A DNA stretch of 64,000 bases, taken from contig CANLGD010000001.1 of NCBI GenBank assembly GCA_947490145.1, positions 58,580 through 122,579 of the forward strand. The letters run 5' to 3'. A program made the position numbers and the translations under genes. Shown in pieces: positions 24,718 through 33,338 of the stretch (position 1 is its first letter; the number at the start of each line of letters is the position of its first letter). Origin of the DNA: Flavobacteriia bacterium (GTDB lineage Bacteria > Bacteroidota > Bacteroidia > Flavobacteriales_D > Crocinitomicaceae). The notes beneath the pieces are model-generated. The model made no database searches. It was given only the letters and a program-made list of their open reading frames with translations, and was not told where the DNA came from.

Positions 24718-25164
24718 ATATTTTTCAAATCTTAATTTTTGATAATTTTAAATACAACTTTGTGATCCATTTGTTTTTGCTCATTAATGTATGAGCCTTT
24801 TTTTTAAGGATTTTGCTTCACCACACATACACAAGACGAACTTATTTGCAGGATAAACGTTTTCAATTAACTTTCTTTTCAAGCTTTCAGTAAGTTCTTT
24901 GATAAAATTAGATCGTAATCTAAACTTCCTTCACTAACAGTTTCTGTGTAACCAATTTTCTTTCTGGTGCCTTTTTTGTAAATAAATCATGCTTGTAAGG
25001 AATTTCATTTCCATCAGGATCATGAAATCTATGGCAACCTATTAGGAATGAATTATGCTCCGAAAAAATGAAACTTATTTATTGATTTTTGAGTTTTTAC
25101 ATAAGCGGTAAATTACTTTGATTAAAAATAGTTAAATTTACCGCTTAAAATAAAAACCAGAACA
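24671..25164. other. Divergent intergenic region with a possible gene remnant
   Basis: 494 bp. It holds the receptor promoter on the left. At 24920-25078 on the minus strand a 52-codon frame without a start codon reads like protein: IFSEHNSFLIGCHRFHDPDG and then NEIPYKHDLFTKKAPERK, ending in TAG. I do not recognise the family. It may be a decayed gene fragment. The S46 peptidase promoter must lie at the right end. Confidence 0.3.
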
Positions 25165-27291
25165 ATGAAATTAAAATTTTTCGCACTTTTATTAGTGATT
25201 GTATCTTCAACTGTTGCAAAAGCAGATGAAGGAATGTGGCTACCTTTTATGTTAGGTAGAAATTATGAAGACATGAAAAAACATGGATTGAAGTTGACTT
25301 CAGAGCAACTTTATTCTATTAATAAATCATCTTTAAAGGATGCAGTTATCTCTTTTGGAGGTTTTTGTACAGGTGAAATTATTTCTAAAAAAGGATTAAT
25401 TTTAACAAATCACCACTGTGGTTATGACGCTATTGCTGATGCTTCAAGTCCAGAAAAAAATTACTTAGACAATGGATTTTGGGCGAAAAACACATCTGAA
25501 GAAATCGCAGTGCCAGGTTTAACTGCAACTTTCATGATTCGAATGGAGGATGTTACTGCAACGATAACAAAGGAATTAAATGAAAAAATGACTTTGGAAG
25601 AAAGAGCGGCAAAAATTAAAGAACTTGTTGCAATTTTAGAAAAGGACGCAGTTGTTGGAACGCAATATGAAGCATTTGTAAGAGATTTTTACGATGGAAA
25701 CGAATTTTATCTTTTTGTAAAAGAAACGTATAAAGATGTTCGCTTGGTTGGAACTCCTCCGCAATCTTCAGGAAAGTTTGGTGGTGATACTGATAATTGG
25801 ATGTGGCCGCGTCATACGGCAGATTTCTCTATGTTTAGAGTTTATGCAGGTTCAGACAATAAACCAGCAGCTTATAGCGAATCAAATGTACCAATGGTTC
25901 CAAGACACAGCTTACCAATTTCTTTAGCAGGTGTAAAAAAAGACGATTACGCAATGGTAATGGGTTTTCCAGGAAGAACTAATCGTTTTTTAACTTCTTA
26001 CGGAGTTGAACAAGCAATTTCAATTGAACAACCAAAAATTGTGGATGTGAGAGCGATGAAATTGCAAATCATGAAAAAATACATGGACAAAGATCTTGCT
26101 GTTCGTTTAAAATATTCTTCTAAGTATGCGCAAGTTGCAAATTATTGGAAATATTTTATCGGACAAACGGAACAATTGAAAAACAATAAAGTAGCTGATA
26201 AAAAACGTGCGATTGAAAATGAATTTTTGAAATTTACTGCTGGAAAAAGTGATTATAATGATGTATTGAAAGATATAGACATGGCTTATCAAGCTACCAA
26301 TTCAATTATTTACTTGAGGGTTTACCAAAGTGAATTTGTAAGACAAGTTGATATTAATTCACTTGCGTTTACTTTAAAAGCTTCGATTGACGCTGCTAAA
26401 AAAGGTCAAGCGGAACGTTCAACCATGATGAGGGAATCAGCTTTTGAGCAAGCAACAACTTTCTTTAAGGAAAGAAATATGGAAATTGAATTGGAAACAT
26501 TGGAAGAAGTATTGAAAATGTACATCAAAGATATTCCTAAAGAACAACGTTTTGGAATTACAAAAGATATTGACGAAAAAGGAATTGCTTCTTTTATTGC
26601 TCGTTTAAAAGCATTTTCAATCTTTACTTCTGAAGCAAGATTTTCAGATTTTGCTAAAAATTACGACGAGAAAATGTTGACAAATGATCCACTTTTTATT
26701 TTAATTAAAGATTTAGATCAAGCATATCAAAATGCAATGGCTGATGCTTCAATCAAATTAGGTAGCGAAAAATTACAAAGAGCAACTCGTTTATTTGTAA
26801 AAGGAGTACGTGAAATGCAAACGAATAAAAAATTCTATCCAAATGCAAATTCAACAATGCGTTTGACCTATGGAAATGTGCTGCCTTACACAACTAACGA
26901 AGGAAAAAACATGGACTTCACAACAGATTTTGATGGATTAATTGCGAAAGAAGATCCAACAAACCCTGAATTTGTAGTTGACCCAAGAATGAAAGATTTA
27001 TGGTCTAAAAAAGATTATGGTCAATATGCTGATAAAACAGGTAAATTGGTTGTTAATTTCTTGACAAATAATGACATTACTGGAGGAAATTCTGGTTCGC
27101 CATGTATCAATGCAAAAGGAGAATTATTAGGCGCTGCTTTTGACGGAAATTGGGAAGCTATGTCTGGCGATATTTACTTCGAACCAAATTTACAAAGAAC
27201 AATCGTTTGTGATATTCGCTACATTTTATGGATTGTTGACAAATGTTACGGTGCAACGAATCTCATTTCAGAAATGGAATTGGTTAAATAA
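25165..27291 (+). CDS. S46 family dipeptidyl peptidase (DPP7/DPP11-type)
   Basis: 708 aa with signal peptide (ends STVAKADEG). The S46 chymotrypsin-like fold is shown by GGFCTGEIISKKGLILTNHH (catalytic His), DNWMWPRHTADFSMFRVYAG, the helical insertion domain at residues ~250-540, and the catalytic-Ser motif ITGGNSGSP near residue 640, followed by LLGAAFDGNWEAMSGDIYF. These periplasmic enzymes release dipeptides from oligopeptides and feed amino-acid catabolism in Bacteroidota. I cannot safely decide between hydrophobic (DPP7) and acidic (DPP11) specificity. Monocistronic, ending at a bidirectional terminator. Confidence 0.95.
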   Translation: MKLKFFALLLVIVSSTVAKADEGMWLPFMLGRNYEDMKKHGLKLTSEQLYSINKSSLKDAVISFGGFCTGEIISKKGLILTNHHCGYDAIADASSPEKNYLDNGFWAKNTSEEIAVPGLTATFMIRMEDVTATITKELNEKMTLEERAAKIKELVAILEKDAVVGTQYEAFVRDFYDGNEFYLFVKETYKDVRLVGTPPQSSGKFGGDTDNWMWPRHTADFSMFRVYAGSDNKPAAYSESNVPMVPRHSLPISLAGVKKDDYAMVMGFPGRTNRFLTSYGVEQAISIEQPKIVDVRAMKLQIMKKYMDKDLAVRLKYSSKYAQVANYWKYFIGQTEQLKNNKVADKKRAIENEFLKFTAGKSDYNDVLKDIDMAYQATNSIIYLRVYQSEFVRQVDINSLAFTLKASIDAAKKGQAERSTMMRESAFEQATTFFKERNMEIELETLEEVLKMYIKDIPKEQRFGITKDIDEKGIASFIARLKAFSIFTSEARFSDFAKNYDEKMLTNDPLFILIKDLDQAYQNAMADASIKLGSEKLQRATRLFVKGVREMQTNKKFYPNANSTMRLTYGNVLPYTTNEGKNMDFTTDFDGLIAKEDPTNPEFVVDPRMKDLWSKKDYGQYADKTGKLVVNFLTNNDITGGNSGSPCINAKGELLGAAFDGNWEAMSGDIYFEPNLQRTIVCDIRYILWIVDKCYGATNLISEMELVK

Positions 27292-27360
27292 AACTTAAGA
27301 AAAAAAGATTAAAGACATAAGACTTTTATAGTAAAAATGTGAGACTTATGCATTAAACAA

Positions 27361-27391
27361 AAAAAGCTGAGAAATTTTTCTCAGCTTTTTT
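27361..27391. terminator. Bidirectional terminator between S46 peptidase and ACT-like gene
   Basis: Stem AAAAAGCTGAG / CTCAGCTTTTT around an AAATTTTT loop, A-rich on the left and T-rich on the right. It lies between two convergent genes and can serve both. Confidence 0.85.
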
Positions 27392-27424
27392 TGTCATTCT
27401 TAATTTTTCAATCTTAATTCTTTT

Positions 27425-28084
27425 TCAGTTCTTAATTTGCATCAAAATCCTAAAAGCTTTATCAATATCTTGTTGGTTGAAAATAATTGTAAATTCGTTT
27501 GCAGTAGAAATGATATCAACAATGTTTAAACCTTCCCAAGCGAGTTGTTTTAGAATGTAATAATATACACCATAAACTTCTGTGTTTAAAGTCGGAAGTT
27601 GCACTGTAATAGAAGCTAAATTTTCATTTTTACTTTTTAGTTTTTCATGCTTAAAAAGTCCTAAAATATTTTCTTTTTCAGCAAGATTTGTCACGATACT
27701 TGTTTCAGTTACACCTTTACTTATTGTGTAGAATGCTTTCTTTTTATCTTCTTCTAATATTTTTATCAAATCACTTTGTTTGTCACTCAGTGAATCAGAA
27801 TTTTCAAAAGTCAAGCACGTAAGATTGCTTCTCACCAGATAATCACCAATTTCTTTAACAATGCTTTCAATTTTTAAATTAAGTCTGTGGTATGTTCCTG
27901 GAGTCAATCTTTTTATTGACATGATTATTGCTCCTTCTTTTACATCTTCATTAAAAATCAAATCAATTTCTGGTTTGATTTTTCGAGCCAAGGCAGAAAT
28001 ATTAATTAGATTTTCTGTCATTGCTTCTCTCAAAAAAGGGCTTCTATTAATTATATCTTCTGCTACTTTTCCTACTGAATTCAT
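27425..28084 (-). CDS. ACT-domain-like protein of unknown function
   Basis: 219 aa from the ATG at 28084 (MNSVGKVAEDIINRSPFLRE). An upstream ATG at 28111 would add nine residues with no family character. The N-terminal half is a helical region resembling a small DNA-binding or dimerisation domain (LINISALARKIKPEID, IIMSIKRLTPG). The C-terminal half carries ACT-like repeats: ASITVQLPTLNTEVYGVYYY and LAWEGLNIVDIISTANEFTI, as in the regulatory part of aspartate kinases. No kinase domain is present. It may sense an amino acid. Monocistronic. Confidence 0.75.
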   Translation of the reverse strand: MNSVGKVAEDIINRSPFLREAMTENLINISALARKIKPEIDLIFNEDVKEGAIIMSIKRLTPGTYHRLNLKIESIVKEIGDYLVRSNLTCLTFENSDSLSDKQSDLIKILEEDKKKAFYTISKGVTETSIVTNLAEKENILGLFKHEKLKSKNENLASITVQLPTLNTEVYGVYYYILKQLAWEGLNIVDIISTANEFTIIFNQQDIDKAFRILMQIKN

Positions 28085-28258
28085 TTTTAACTTTTTGTCA
28101 AAAATAAACAAAATTGTTAAAAAATAAACTTTTAAAAATAAAAAAGTTTTTAATTAAAACTACAGATGTAAACTAGTTCATTATCAGTATCTTTGATAGT
28201 ACGTCAAAATAATATTAAAAATAATTTGGTTTTTTTAATATTATTAATAAAAAAGAAC

Positions 28259-28266
28259 TATATTTG
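28259..28266 (+). promoter_or_regulatory. -7 box of tRNA-Phe
   Basis: TATATTTG fits the Bacteroidota -7 consensus TAnnTTTG and lies 17 bases before the tRNA 5' end, leaving a short leader for RNase P. Confidence 0.6.
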
Positions 28267-28282
28267 CATCCGCAAGCGCGAC

Positions 28283-28355
28283 GGTGCCTTAGCTCAGTCG
28301 GTAGAGCAATAGACTGAAAATCTATGTGTCCCTGGTTCGATTCCTGGAGGCACCA
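28283..28355 (+). tRNA. tRNA-Phe (GAA)
   Basis: 73-nt cloverleaf. Acceptor GGTGCCT pairs with AGGCACC, D-arm AGCTCAGTCGGTAGAGC, anticodon stem ATAGA/TCTAT with loop CTGAAAA (anticodon GAA), and T-arm CCTGGTTCGATTCCTGG. CCA is not encoded after the discriminator A. A strong terminator follows at once. The 3' end is the boundary of the direct-repeat-flanked cassette. Confidence 0.97.
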
Positions 28356-28430
28356 CCGGTAGGGAAGATTCTGAAAATTCAGATGTCTTCCCTTTTTTTT
28401 GCCCAATTATTAGTCTGCAGCGCAAAATAA
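28353..28430 (+). repeat. Left 78-bp direct repeat with tRNA-Phe terminator (attL-like)
   Basis: Begins CCACCGGTAGGGAAGATTC and ends GCGCAAAATAA. It includes a perfect-stem terminator: GGGAAGA (28361 onward) pairs with TCTTCCC, nested with TCTGAA/TTCAGA, followed by eight T. It matches 31824-31901 with three substitutions (G/T, C/T, C/T). Confidence 0.9.
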
Positions 28431-28648
28431 CTCAACAATATCTTTTTTTTGGTTATATAAGTTTAAGGTATTTTGAAATTTCAAAAATAACTTTTTCAAA
28501 AAAATATTTTTAATTTTACAGAAAATTAACCTTTGTGAAAAGCAAAGCATCTTTAATTTTTTAACTATAAGCAAATATTTGAAATAATAAAGTGTAATTT
28601 ATTAAAAAACTATTTATCAAAAAATAATAATATTAAATATCAATAAAA

Positions 28649-30838
28649 ATGAACATTACAGGGAAATACAAAACAGAACATGGAGAGCTTGAACTATCAA
28701 TTGAAGGATTAAAAATAACTGGAGTTTATGCTGATAATATTGGCGTATTAGAAGGAGAAATAGAAAATAATATTGTTAATGGGGTATGGAGAAAACCTAC
28801 TTTCGGTTATGAAGGAATTTTTCAATTTACATTTACGGATGAAAATACTTTTATCGGAGTATATAAAAGTGGATTAGATAAAGGTGCCATGAGGGGTAAA
28901 TGGAATGGTAGCAGAATTGGAACCTCAAATAATGCTATTGAACCAAACATTAAAACAATTGAAAAAACTCAAGTGACTTCTGAACAATTAAATAATCATG
29001 CAAGTAGCGGTGAAATAAGAGATGAGAAAGGAAATTTACTTTCCGGAAATATTGTGAATGGCAAGCTTCATGGTTTTGGTAAAATGACAGATAATGACGG
29101 GGATGTTTTTGAAGGCGATTGGTTAAACGGTGAATTTATAAAAGGAAAAATTCTTTATGATGACAATAGTAGGAAAGAAGGAGAATTTAAAAACTTTGAT
29201 TTACATGGGAACGGGAAAACTATTTTTTTCGATTTAGATGACGGAATTGAGAACATAATGGATGGGTATTATGAAAATGGAGAGTTTATGAGAGGAGTAT
29301 ATACATATGTAAACGTAAAAGTGGAGGAAGGCAGTTTTATTGATTTTGATTTGGTAGGCCGGGGTAAACGCACCTTTGTAAATGGCGATTATGAAGAAGG
29401 TCTTTTTGAGGCAGGATCACTTAAGGAAGGCAAACGTAAAAGAACCGATGAAAATGGAGATGTGTTTGAAGGCAACATTCATGAATTTGAAATCCATGGT
29501 GAAGCTATTTGGCGTTTTAATGATGGAAAAATATCAGAACAATTTTATATTAATGGCGAAATACTAAGTGAACAAAATGATATACCATTTTTTTTAGAGC
29601 GTTATAATAATATAGTAAGAGACAATTTATTAGAACCATATATTAATCTTGGTCTTGAACGATCCATTTTTCATCTTTACACAGAAGATCAATTAATTGA
29701 AACATTTTTTGAGCCTGAGATATTATTATTATCGTTAGAATTTGCACTAGTCGAGAATAGGACAATTTATGATGATGATAGTTTAGCAGATTTGAAAAAA
29801 TGTTTGCAACATATTTCAAAAATATTAAAGGGATGGGAAGATTCTGAAGAATTATATGTGGCGGAATATGGGGCTGAGGTTATGATTTTTGATTCAGAGA
29901 TACAAGCATTATATAATTCATTGGAAAACACTTCTTACAATGGTGATGATATAGATTTGGTAGAAGAGCTTAGCAGTAAAATCAGAAAAATCAGAACCCA
30001 ATATTTCAAGGAGTTTTCTGCTTATTTACACTTTGCTAGTTTGAAAAAAAGGGTAGAAAGTTATTACGAATTAGTCGATCCGTCTGCTCCCTGGTATAAA
30101 AATGAATTTCATCTGATCTTTGAATTAAAAACATTTAATGAAAAGTATGCTTCACTTAATTTGCTCAATATAAATAAATCACCTTTATTTAATGATTTAA
30201 ATATTGATCAAACTATTGAAGAATTGTATCAATTAGAATTAAGAGTACAAAAAGTAAATAGAAAAATCAGAAAAAGCGAAAAAGATTATGTCAAAGGAAG
30301 TGAATCAAAACCAAATATATCCATTAATCCTGCTCCAACTCCATACGTATTAGTTAGTAATGTTAAGTCATCTCCAAATATTTCAGCGGATAATGAAAAG
30401 CAAAAACTACAGCGAGAAAAAGAACTCAAGGCAAAAGCCAAACAAGAAGAAAAAGAAAAAATAGACCGCTTAAAACAAAAAGAAAAGGAGGAAAAGGAAA
30501 GACAAAAAGCAAAAGCGCAAAAACAAAAAGAAGAAGAAAAAAACAAAACTCGTTACTATAAAATCGATTATAGTATTAAATTAACGCAAGCAAAAAAAGA
30601 TACAGTTGTTAAGGGAAGTGTTATGGGCTCAATCTTTGGATATGACAAAATGAGGTTTGCGGATAAAAAAACTCATGATAAAGGACAAACAATTCAAAGA
30701 AGTATTCGGATTAAACACAATGGACAAAGTATGCCAAACAATATTGCAAAACATCATATAGAACAAAATGACATTGATGTAAAAGCTGGTCGTGCAGGTA
30801 CATCAACAATAGTTATTCTTAATATTAAGGAGTCATAA
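28649..30838 (+). CDS. MORN-repeat protein with coiled coil and novel C-terminal domain
   Basis: 729 aa, no signal peptide. Residues ~1-95 form a small beta domain (TGKYKTEHGELELSIEGLKI, GKWNGSRIG). Residues ~125-310 carry MORN-like repeats (LHGFGKMTDNDGDVFEGDW, LHGNGKTIFF, VGRGKRTFVNGDYEEG). A helical middle (~320-570) is followed by a Lys/Glu-rich coiled coil at about 595-645 and a ~90-residue basic C-terminal domain (KRTRYYKI-like start, FADKKTHDKGQTIQRSIRI) that I do not recognise. MORN repeats bind lipids or proteins, so a membrane-associated scaffold is possible. It lies inside the tRNA-Phe cassette, 33 bp before the UDG-like gene. Confidence 0.75.
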   Translation: MNITGKYKTEHGELELSIEGLKITGVYADNIGVLEGEIENNIVNGVWRKPTFGYEGIFQFTFTDENTFIGVYKSGLDKGAMRGKWNGSRIGTSNNAIEPNIKTIEKTQVTSEQLNNHASSGEIRDEKGNLLSGNIVNGKLHGFGKMTDNDGDVFEGDWLNGEFIKGKILYDDNSRKEGEFKNFDLHGNGKTIFFDLDDGIENIMDGYYENGEFMRGVYTYVNVKVEEGSFIDFDLVGRGKRTFVNGDYEEGLFEAGSLKEGKRKRTDENGDVFEGNIHEFEIHGEAIWRFNDGKISEQFYINGEILSEQNDIPFFLERYNNIVRDNLLEPYINLGLERSIFHLYTEDQLIETFFEPEILLLSLEFALVENRTIYDDDSLADLKKCLQHISKILKGWEDSEELYVAEYGAEVMIFDSEIQALYNSLENTSYNGDDIDLVEELSSKIRKIRTQYFKEFSAYLHFASLKKRVESYYELVDPSAPWYKNEFHLIFELKTFNEKYASLNLLNINKSPLFNDLNIDQTIEELYQLELRVQKVNRKIRKSEKDYVKGSESKPNISINPAPTPYVLVSNVKSSPNISADNEKQKLQREKELKAKAKQEEKEKIDRLKQKEKEEKERQKAKAQKQKEEEKNKTRYYKIDYSIKLTQAKKDTVVKGSVMGSIFGYDKMRFADKKTHDKGQTIQRSIRIKHNGQSMPNNIAKHHIEQNDIDVKAGRAGTSTIVILNIKES

Positions 30839-30871
30839 GCTCAGCTATGTTTTATTTAAATAATTTAATTA

Positions 30872-31714
30872 ATGAATAACAACTTCTGCAACAATAATAT
30901 ATATAAAGATATATCAGCTATTTTATCAAATAATTTAATCAGTTCAAATATTGATTTGAATGACTTATATGAAAAAATGAAAATGAGTTATGAAGAAGAA
31001 CATCATAAAATCGAATCGTGTTTTTATATTTCAAAAAAAGACATAATTGGCTATGGTGACCTTTTAAATAATAAACCTATCGAAAATTTAGGTATTGACT
31101 TACCAATTTATTTTGGAGATTGTAATAGTAAAAGAAAAATCATGATTGTTGCCATGGATCCTAAACGAAGTGGTCAACGAGATGATTCAATAAGCGTAGG
31201 CACTGTATTTGCACTTAATCAAAAAAAAGATAGGGAAACTAAAACAAATGATTATTGGAATTTTATAGAACCACTAACTGATAATGCATTTGTTTATCTT
31301 ACTGATATTTACAAATTATATTACGAATCATTTGGTTTTAAAAACAACAAACAAACAAAAATTTTAAGCAATAAAGATCCTGAATTTATTTCTAAAACGA
31401 GCATTCCATTTAATACCAACAAACTTATTTTAGAAGCAGAAATAAATTTAATAAAACCCGATACAATTATTGCGCTTGGAAACGAATCAGCAAATGCACT
31501 AAAAATGATTTCAAATATAAAAACAACTAATCTTGATATTATACATAATGGAATCAGTTATTTATTTATGCCTCATATTTCAAGAACAGTAACGCAGAGT
31601 ATCCCTACTATTGCTAATTTATTTATTGCTATGGGTAAAATAAAAAATGATGCTGAATTTGAATCTATAGGAAATCAGATTAATAATTTAAAAGGTAAAT
31701 TATTTATGAAATAA
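30872..31714 (+). CDS. Uracil-DNA-glycosylase-superfamily-like protein
   Basis: 280 aa. After an ~80-residue N-terminal region comes a UDG-like core: KIMIVAMDPKRSGQ at about 89-102 (position of motif 1), TDNAFVYLTDIYKLYY, EAEINLIKPDTIIALGNESA (strand preceding the central loop), and YLFMPHISRTVTQSIP (motif 2 region, His retained). This resembles divergent UDG-fold proteins found in mobile islands rather than housekeeping Ung. The catalytic polar residue of motif 1 is not obvious, so activity is uncertain. It is cotranscribed with the MORN gene inside the 78-bp-repeat cassette. Confidence 0.6.
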   Translation: MNNNFCNNNIYKDISAILSNNLISSNIDLNDLYEKMKMSYEEEHHKIESCFYISKKDIIGYGDLLNNKPIENLGIDLPIYFGDCNSKRKIMIVAMDPKRSGQRDDSISVGTVFALNQKKDRETKTNDYWNFIEPLTDNAFVYLTDIYKLYYESFGFKNNKQTKILSNKDPEFISKTSIPFNTNKLILEAEINLIKPDTIIALGNESANALKMISNIKTTNLDIIHNGISYLFMPHISRTVTQSIPTIANLFIAMGKIKNDAEFESIGNQINNLKGKLFMK

Positions 31715-31823
31715 GAATATTTGTATTGATAAAGGATAAATATGCGGTTTCGTAATTAATTCAAAAATCATACTAATATTTCAATGTTCTTTAGGAATTA
31801 GTTTGAGATTTTGTCTGTGAATT

Positions 31824-31901
31824 CCACCGGTAGGGAAGATTCTGAAAATTCAGATTTCTTCCCTTTTTTTTGTCCAATTATTAGTCTGTAGCGCAAAATA
31901 A
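31824..31901 (+). repeat. Right 78-bp direct repeat (attR-like)
   Basis: Copy of 28353-28430 with 75 of 78 identical bases, including a full terminator hairpin. No tRNA precedes it, so its terminator serves the UDG-like gene 110 bp upstream, or nothing. Confidence 0.9.
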
Positions 31902-32220
31902 GGGATCAATTTAAGTTGTTGTGGAATCCAAAAAAAAGTCAAGCATGAATTAGTGTTAATCTGCGCGAAAAGAATCCAATATTCCTGATACCCATAAATT
32001 GAGATCTGAAAGCTTTGATTTTGCTTTAAATGATTCAGCTGAAGCATTTGTACTTCTATTATTAGAGCAATTTAAAATTGTTTCATAATTCAAAGAAATT
32101 GTATTTATGACAGTATTAAATTTTTTTAATTATGTTTTAATTTGAAAAAGCTTAATTAATTAGTTGTTGTAAAAATTTCATTTATACAATAAATTCTTAA
32201 CTTTGTCTTAAATTAAACTT
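31902..32220. other. Intergenic region with psd promoter
   Basis: About 320 bp outside the right repeat. At 32198-32205 TAACTTTG fits the -7 consensus for the psd gene starting at 32221. I see no gene or further repeat. Confidence 0.6.
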
Positions 32221-32895
32221 ATGAAATTACACAGAGAAGGATATTTAATAATGGCAATTGCTGCCTTGATATTAGGCATAATTCATGTCGGTAATTACTT
32301 TTTGTATCAATATACTACTTGGTTGTGGTTATATGTTTTATTGATAGTTGGAGAATTAACCATGATGTATTTGGTTGTTCAATTTTTCAGAGTTCCAAAT
32401 ATTAAATGTGTTTATGGCTTAATGGATGTAATGTGTCCAGCCGATGGAAAAGTTGTTGTAATAGAAGAAGTTGAAGAAACTGAATTTTTTAACGAAAAAC
32501 GTATTCAAATTTCAATTTTTATGTCTCCCTTAAATGTACATGCTAATTTTAACCCAATTTCTGGGATCATTAAATATGTAAAATACCACAAAGGTTTATT
32601 TTTAGTTGCTTGGCATCCGAAAAGTAGCACAGATAATGAAAGAAGTACTTTTGTTATTGAACATAAATCTGGGCAACAAGTGTTGTTTAGGCAAATTGCT
32701 GGAGCAGTTGCAAGAAGAATTTGTTATTATGTAAACGAAAATCAAGCTGTAAAAACAGGAGAAGAGTTCGGTTTTATCAAATTTGGATCTCGAATTGATG
32801 TCTTTTTGCCATTAAATTGTGAATTAAATGTTAAAATTGGTGAAATTGTTAAAGGAAGGATGACGAAACTTGCTGTATTAAAAAATAATGATTAA
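32221..32895 (+). CDS. psd: Phosphatidylserine decarboxylase family protein
   Basis: 224 aa. Two membrane helices at the N-terminus (about residues 8-60), then the decarboxylase domain with CPADGKVVVIEEV, IFMSPLNVHANFNPISG, and the self-cleavage site GFIKFGSRIDVFLP, whose GS bond yields the pyruvoyl group. It converts phosphatidylserine to phosphatidylethanolamine at the inner membrane. It has the short, archaetidylserine-decarboxylase-like architecture usual in Bacteroidota. In many relatives it sits next to cdsA; here cdsA is 16 kb away. Confidence 0.94.
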   Translation: MKLHREGYLIMAIAALILGIIHVGNYFLYQYTTWLWLYVLLIVGELTMMYLVVQFFRVPNIKCVYGLMDVMCPADGKVVVIEEVEETEFFNEKRIQISIFMSPLNVHANFNPISGIIKYVKYHKGLFLVAWHPKSSTDNERSTFVIEHKSGQQVLFRQIAGAVARRICYYVNENQAVKTGEEFGFIKFGSRIDVFLPLNCELNVKIGEIVKGRMTKLAVLKNND

Positions 32896-32924
32896 ATTTA
32901 TACCATAATTTAAAACTTGACATC

Positions 32925-33134
32925 ATGAAAAAAGTATTTTTAGCATTATCATTAATGTTGTTTGTTGGTTCTTTAACTTCAACTGCATTTGCTGCATCTA
33001 ACGATGACAGAACAGAAATTAAAAAAGACGATAAGAAAAAAGGTAGAAAAGCAAAAAAAGGTAAAAAAGGTGCTTGTTGCGCTGGTAAAACTTCTTGTTC
33101 AGAGAAAAAAGCTAGTACTACAGAAACTAAATAA
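32925..33134 (+). CDS. Small exported Lys-rich protein with double Cys (69 aa)
   Basis: Signal peptide MKKVFLALSLMLFVGSL, cleavage after TAFAA. The mature part is ~45 residues, very basic (DDKKKGRKAKKGKKG), with ACCAGKTSCSEKK near the end. The three cysteines could bind a metal or form disulfides. No family recognised. It follows psd by 30 bp and ends at a good terminator, so it may share the psd transcript. Confidence 0.75.
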   Translation: MKKVFLALSLMLFVGSLTSTAFAASNDDRTEIKKDDKKKGRKAKKGKKGACCAGKTSCSEKKASTTETK

Positions 33135-33159
33135 TTCTTTTTTTTCTAAAAAAATAAAG

Positions 33160-33188
33160 GAACTATCTTCGGGTAGTTCTTTTTTTTT
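33160..33188 (+). terminator. Terminator after psd and small exported protein
   Basis: GAACTA and TAGTTC form a stem with the loop TCTTCGGG, followed by nine T. Confidence 0.85.
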
Positions 33189-33338
33189 GCCTGATAATTT
33201 ATAAATAGACAAAAGACTTTATAAGATTTAAATAAAAATTCGATTTATTTTAGGATGATTTTTGTTATTTGATTTTTGGACTTAATTTATTTAGAAACAA
33301 AAATATCTTCGTGTCTGATATAATGAACGAAATCACTC

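Larger units (their letters stand above)
28353..31901. mobile_element. Cassette inserted at the tRNA-Phe 3' end, flanked by 78-bp direct repeats
   Basis: Two 78-bp direct repeats (28353-28430 and 31824-31901) differ at three positions and define a 3,471-bp unit. The left copy starts with the last three bases of tRNA-Phe and contains its terminator. The right copy repeats that terminator without a tRNA. Between them are two same-strand genes (MORN/coiled-coil and UDG-like) and no integrase, transposase or plasmid gene. The structure fits site-specific integration at a tRNA end, with att sites spanning the terminator, by an element using a recombinase in trans. A tandem duplication that later lost its middle is an alternative. 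Confidence 0.6.

Noticed and set aside
28353..28430. Two 78-bp repeats as a CRISPR array or tRNA duplication
   Set aside because: Only two copies 3.4 kb apart, no spacers, and the second copy has no tRNA sequence beyond three bases.
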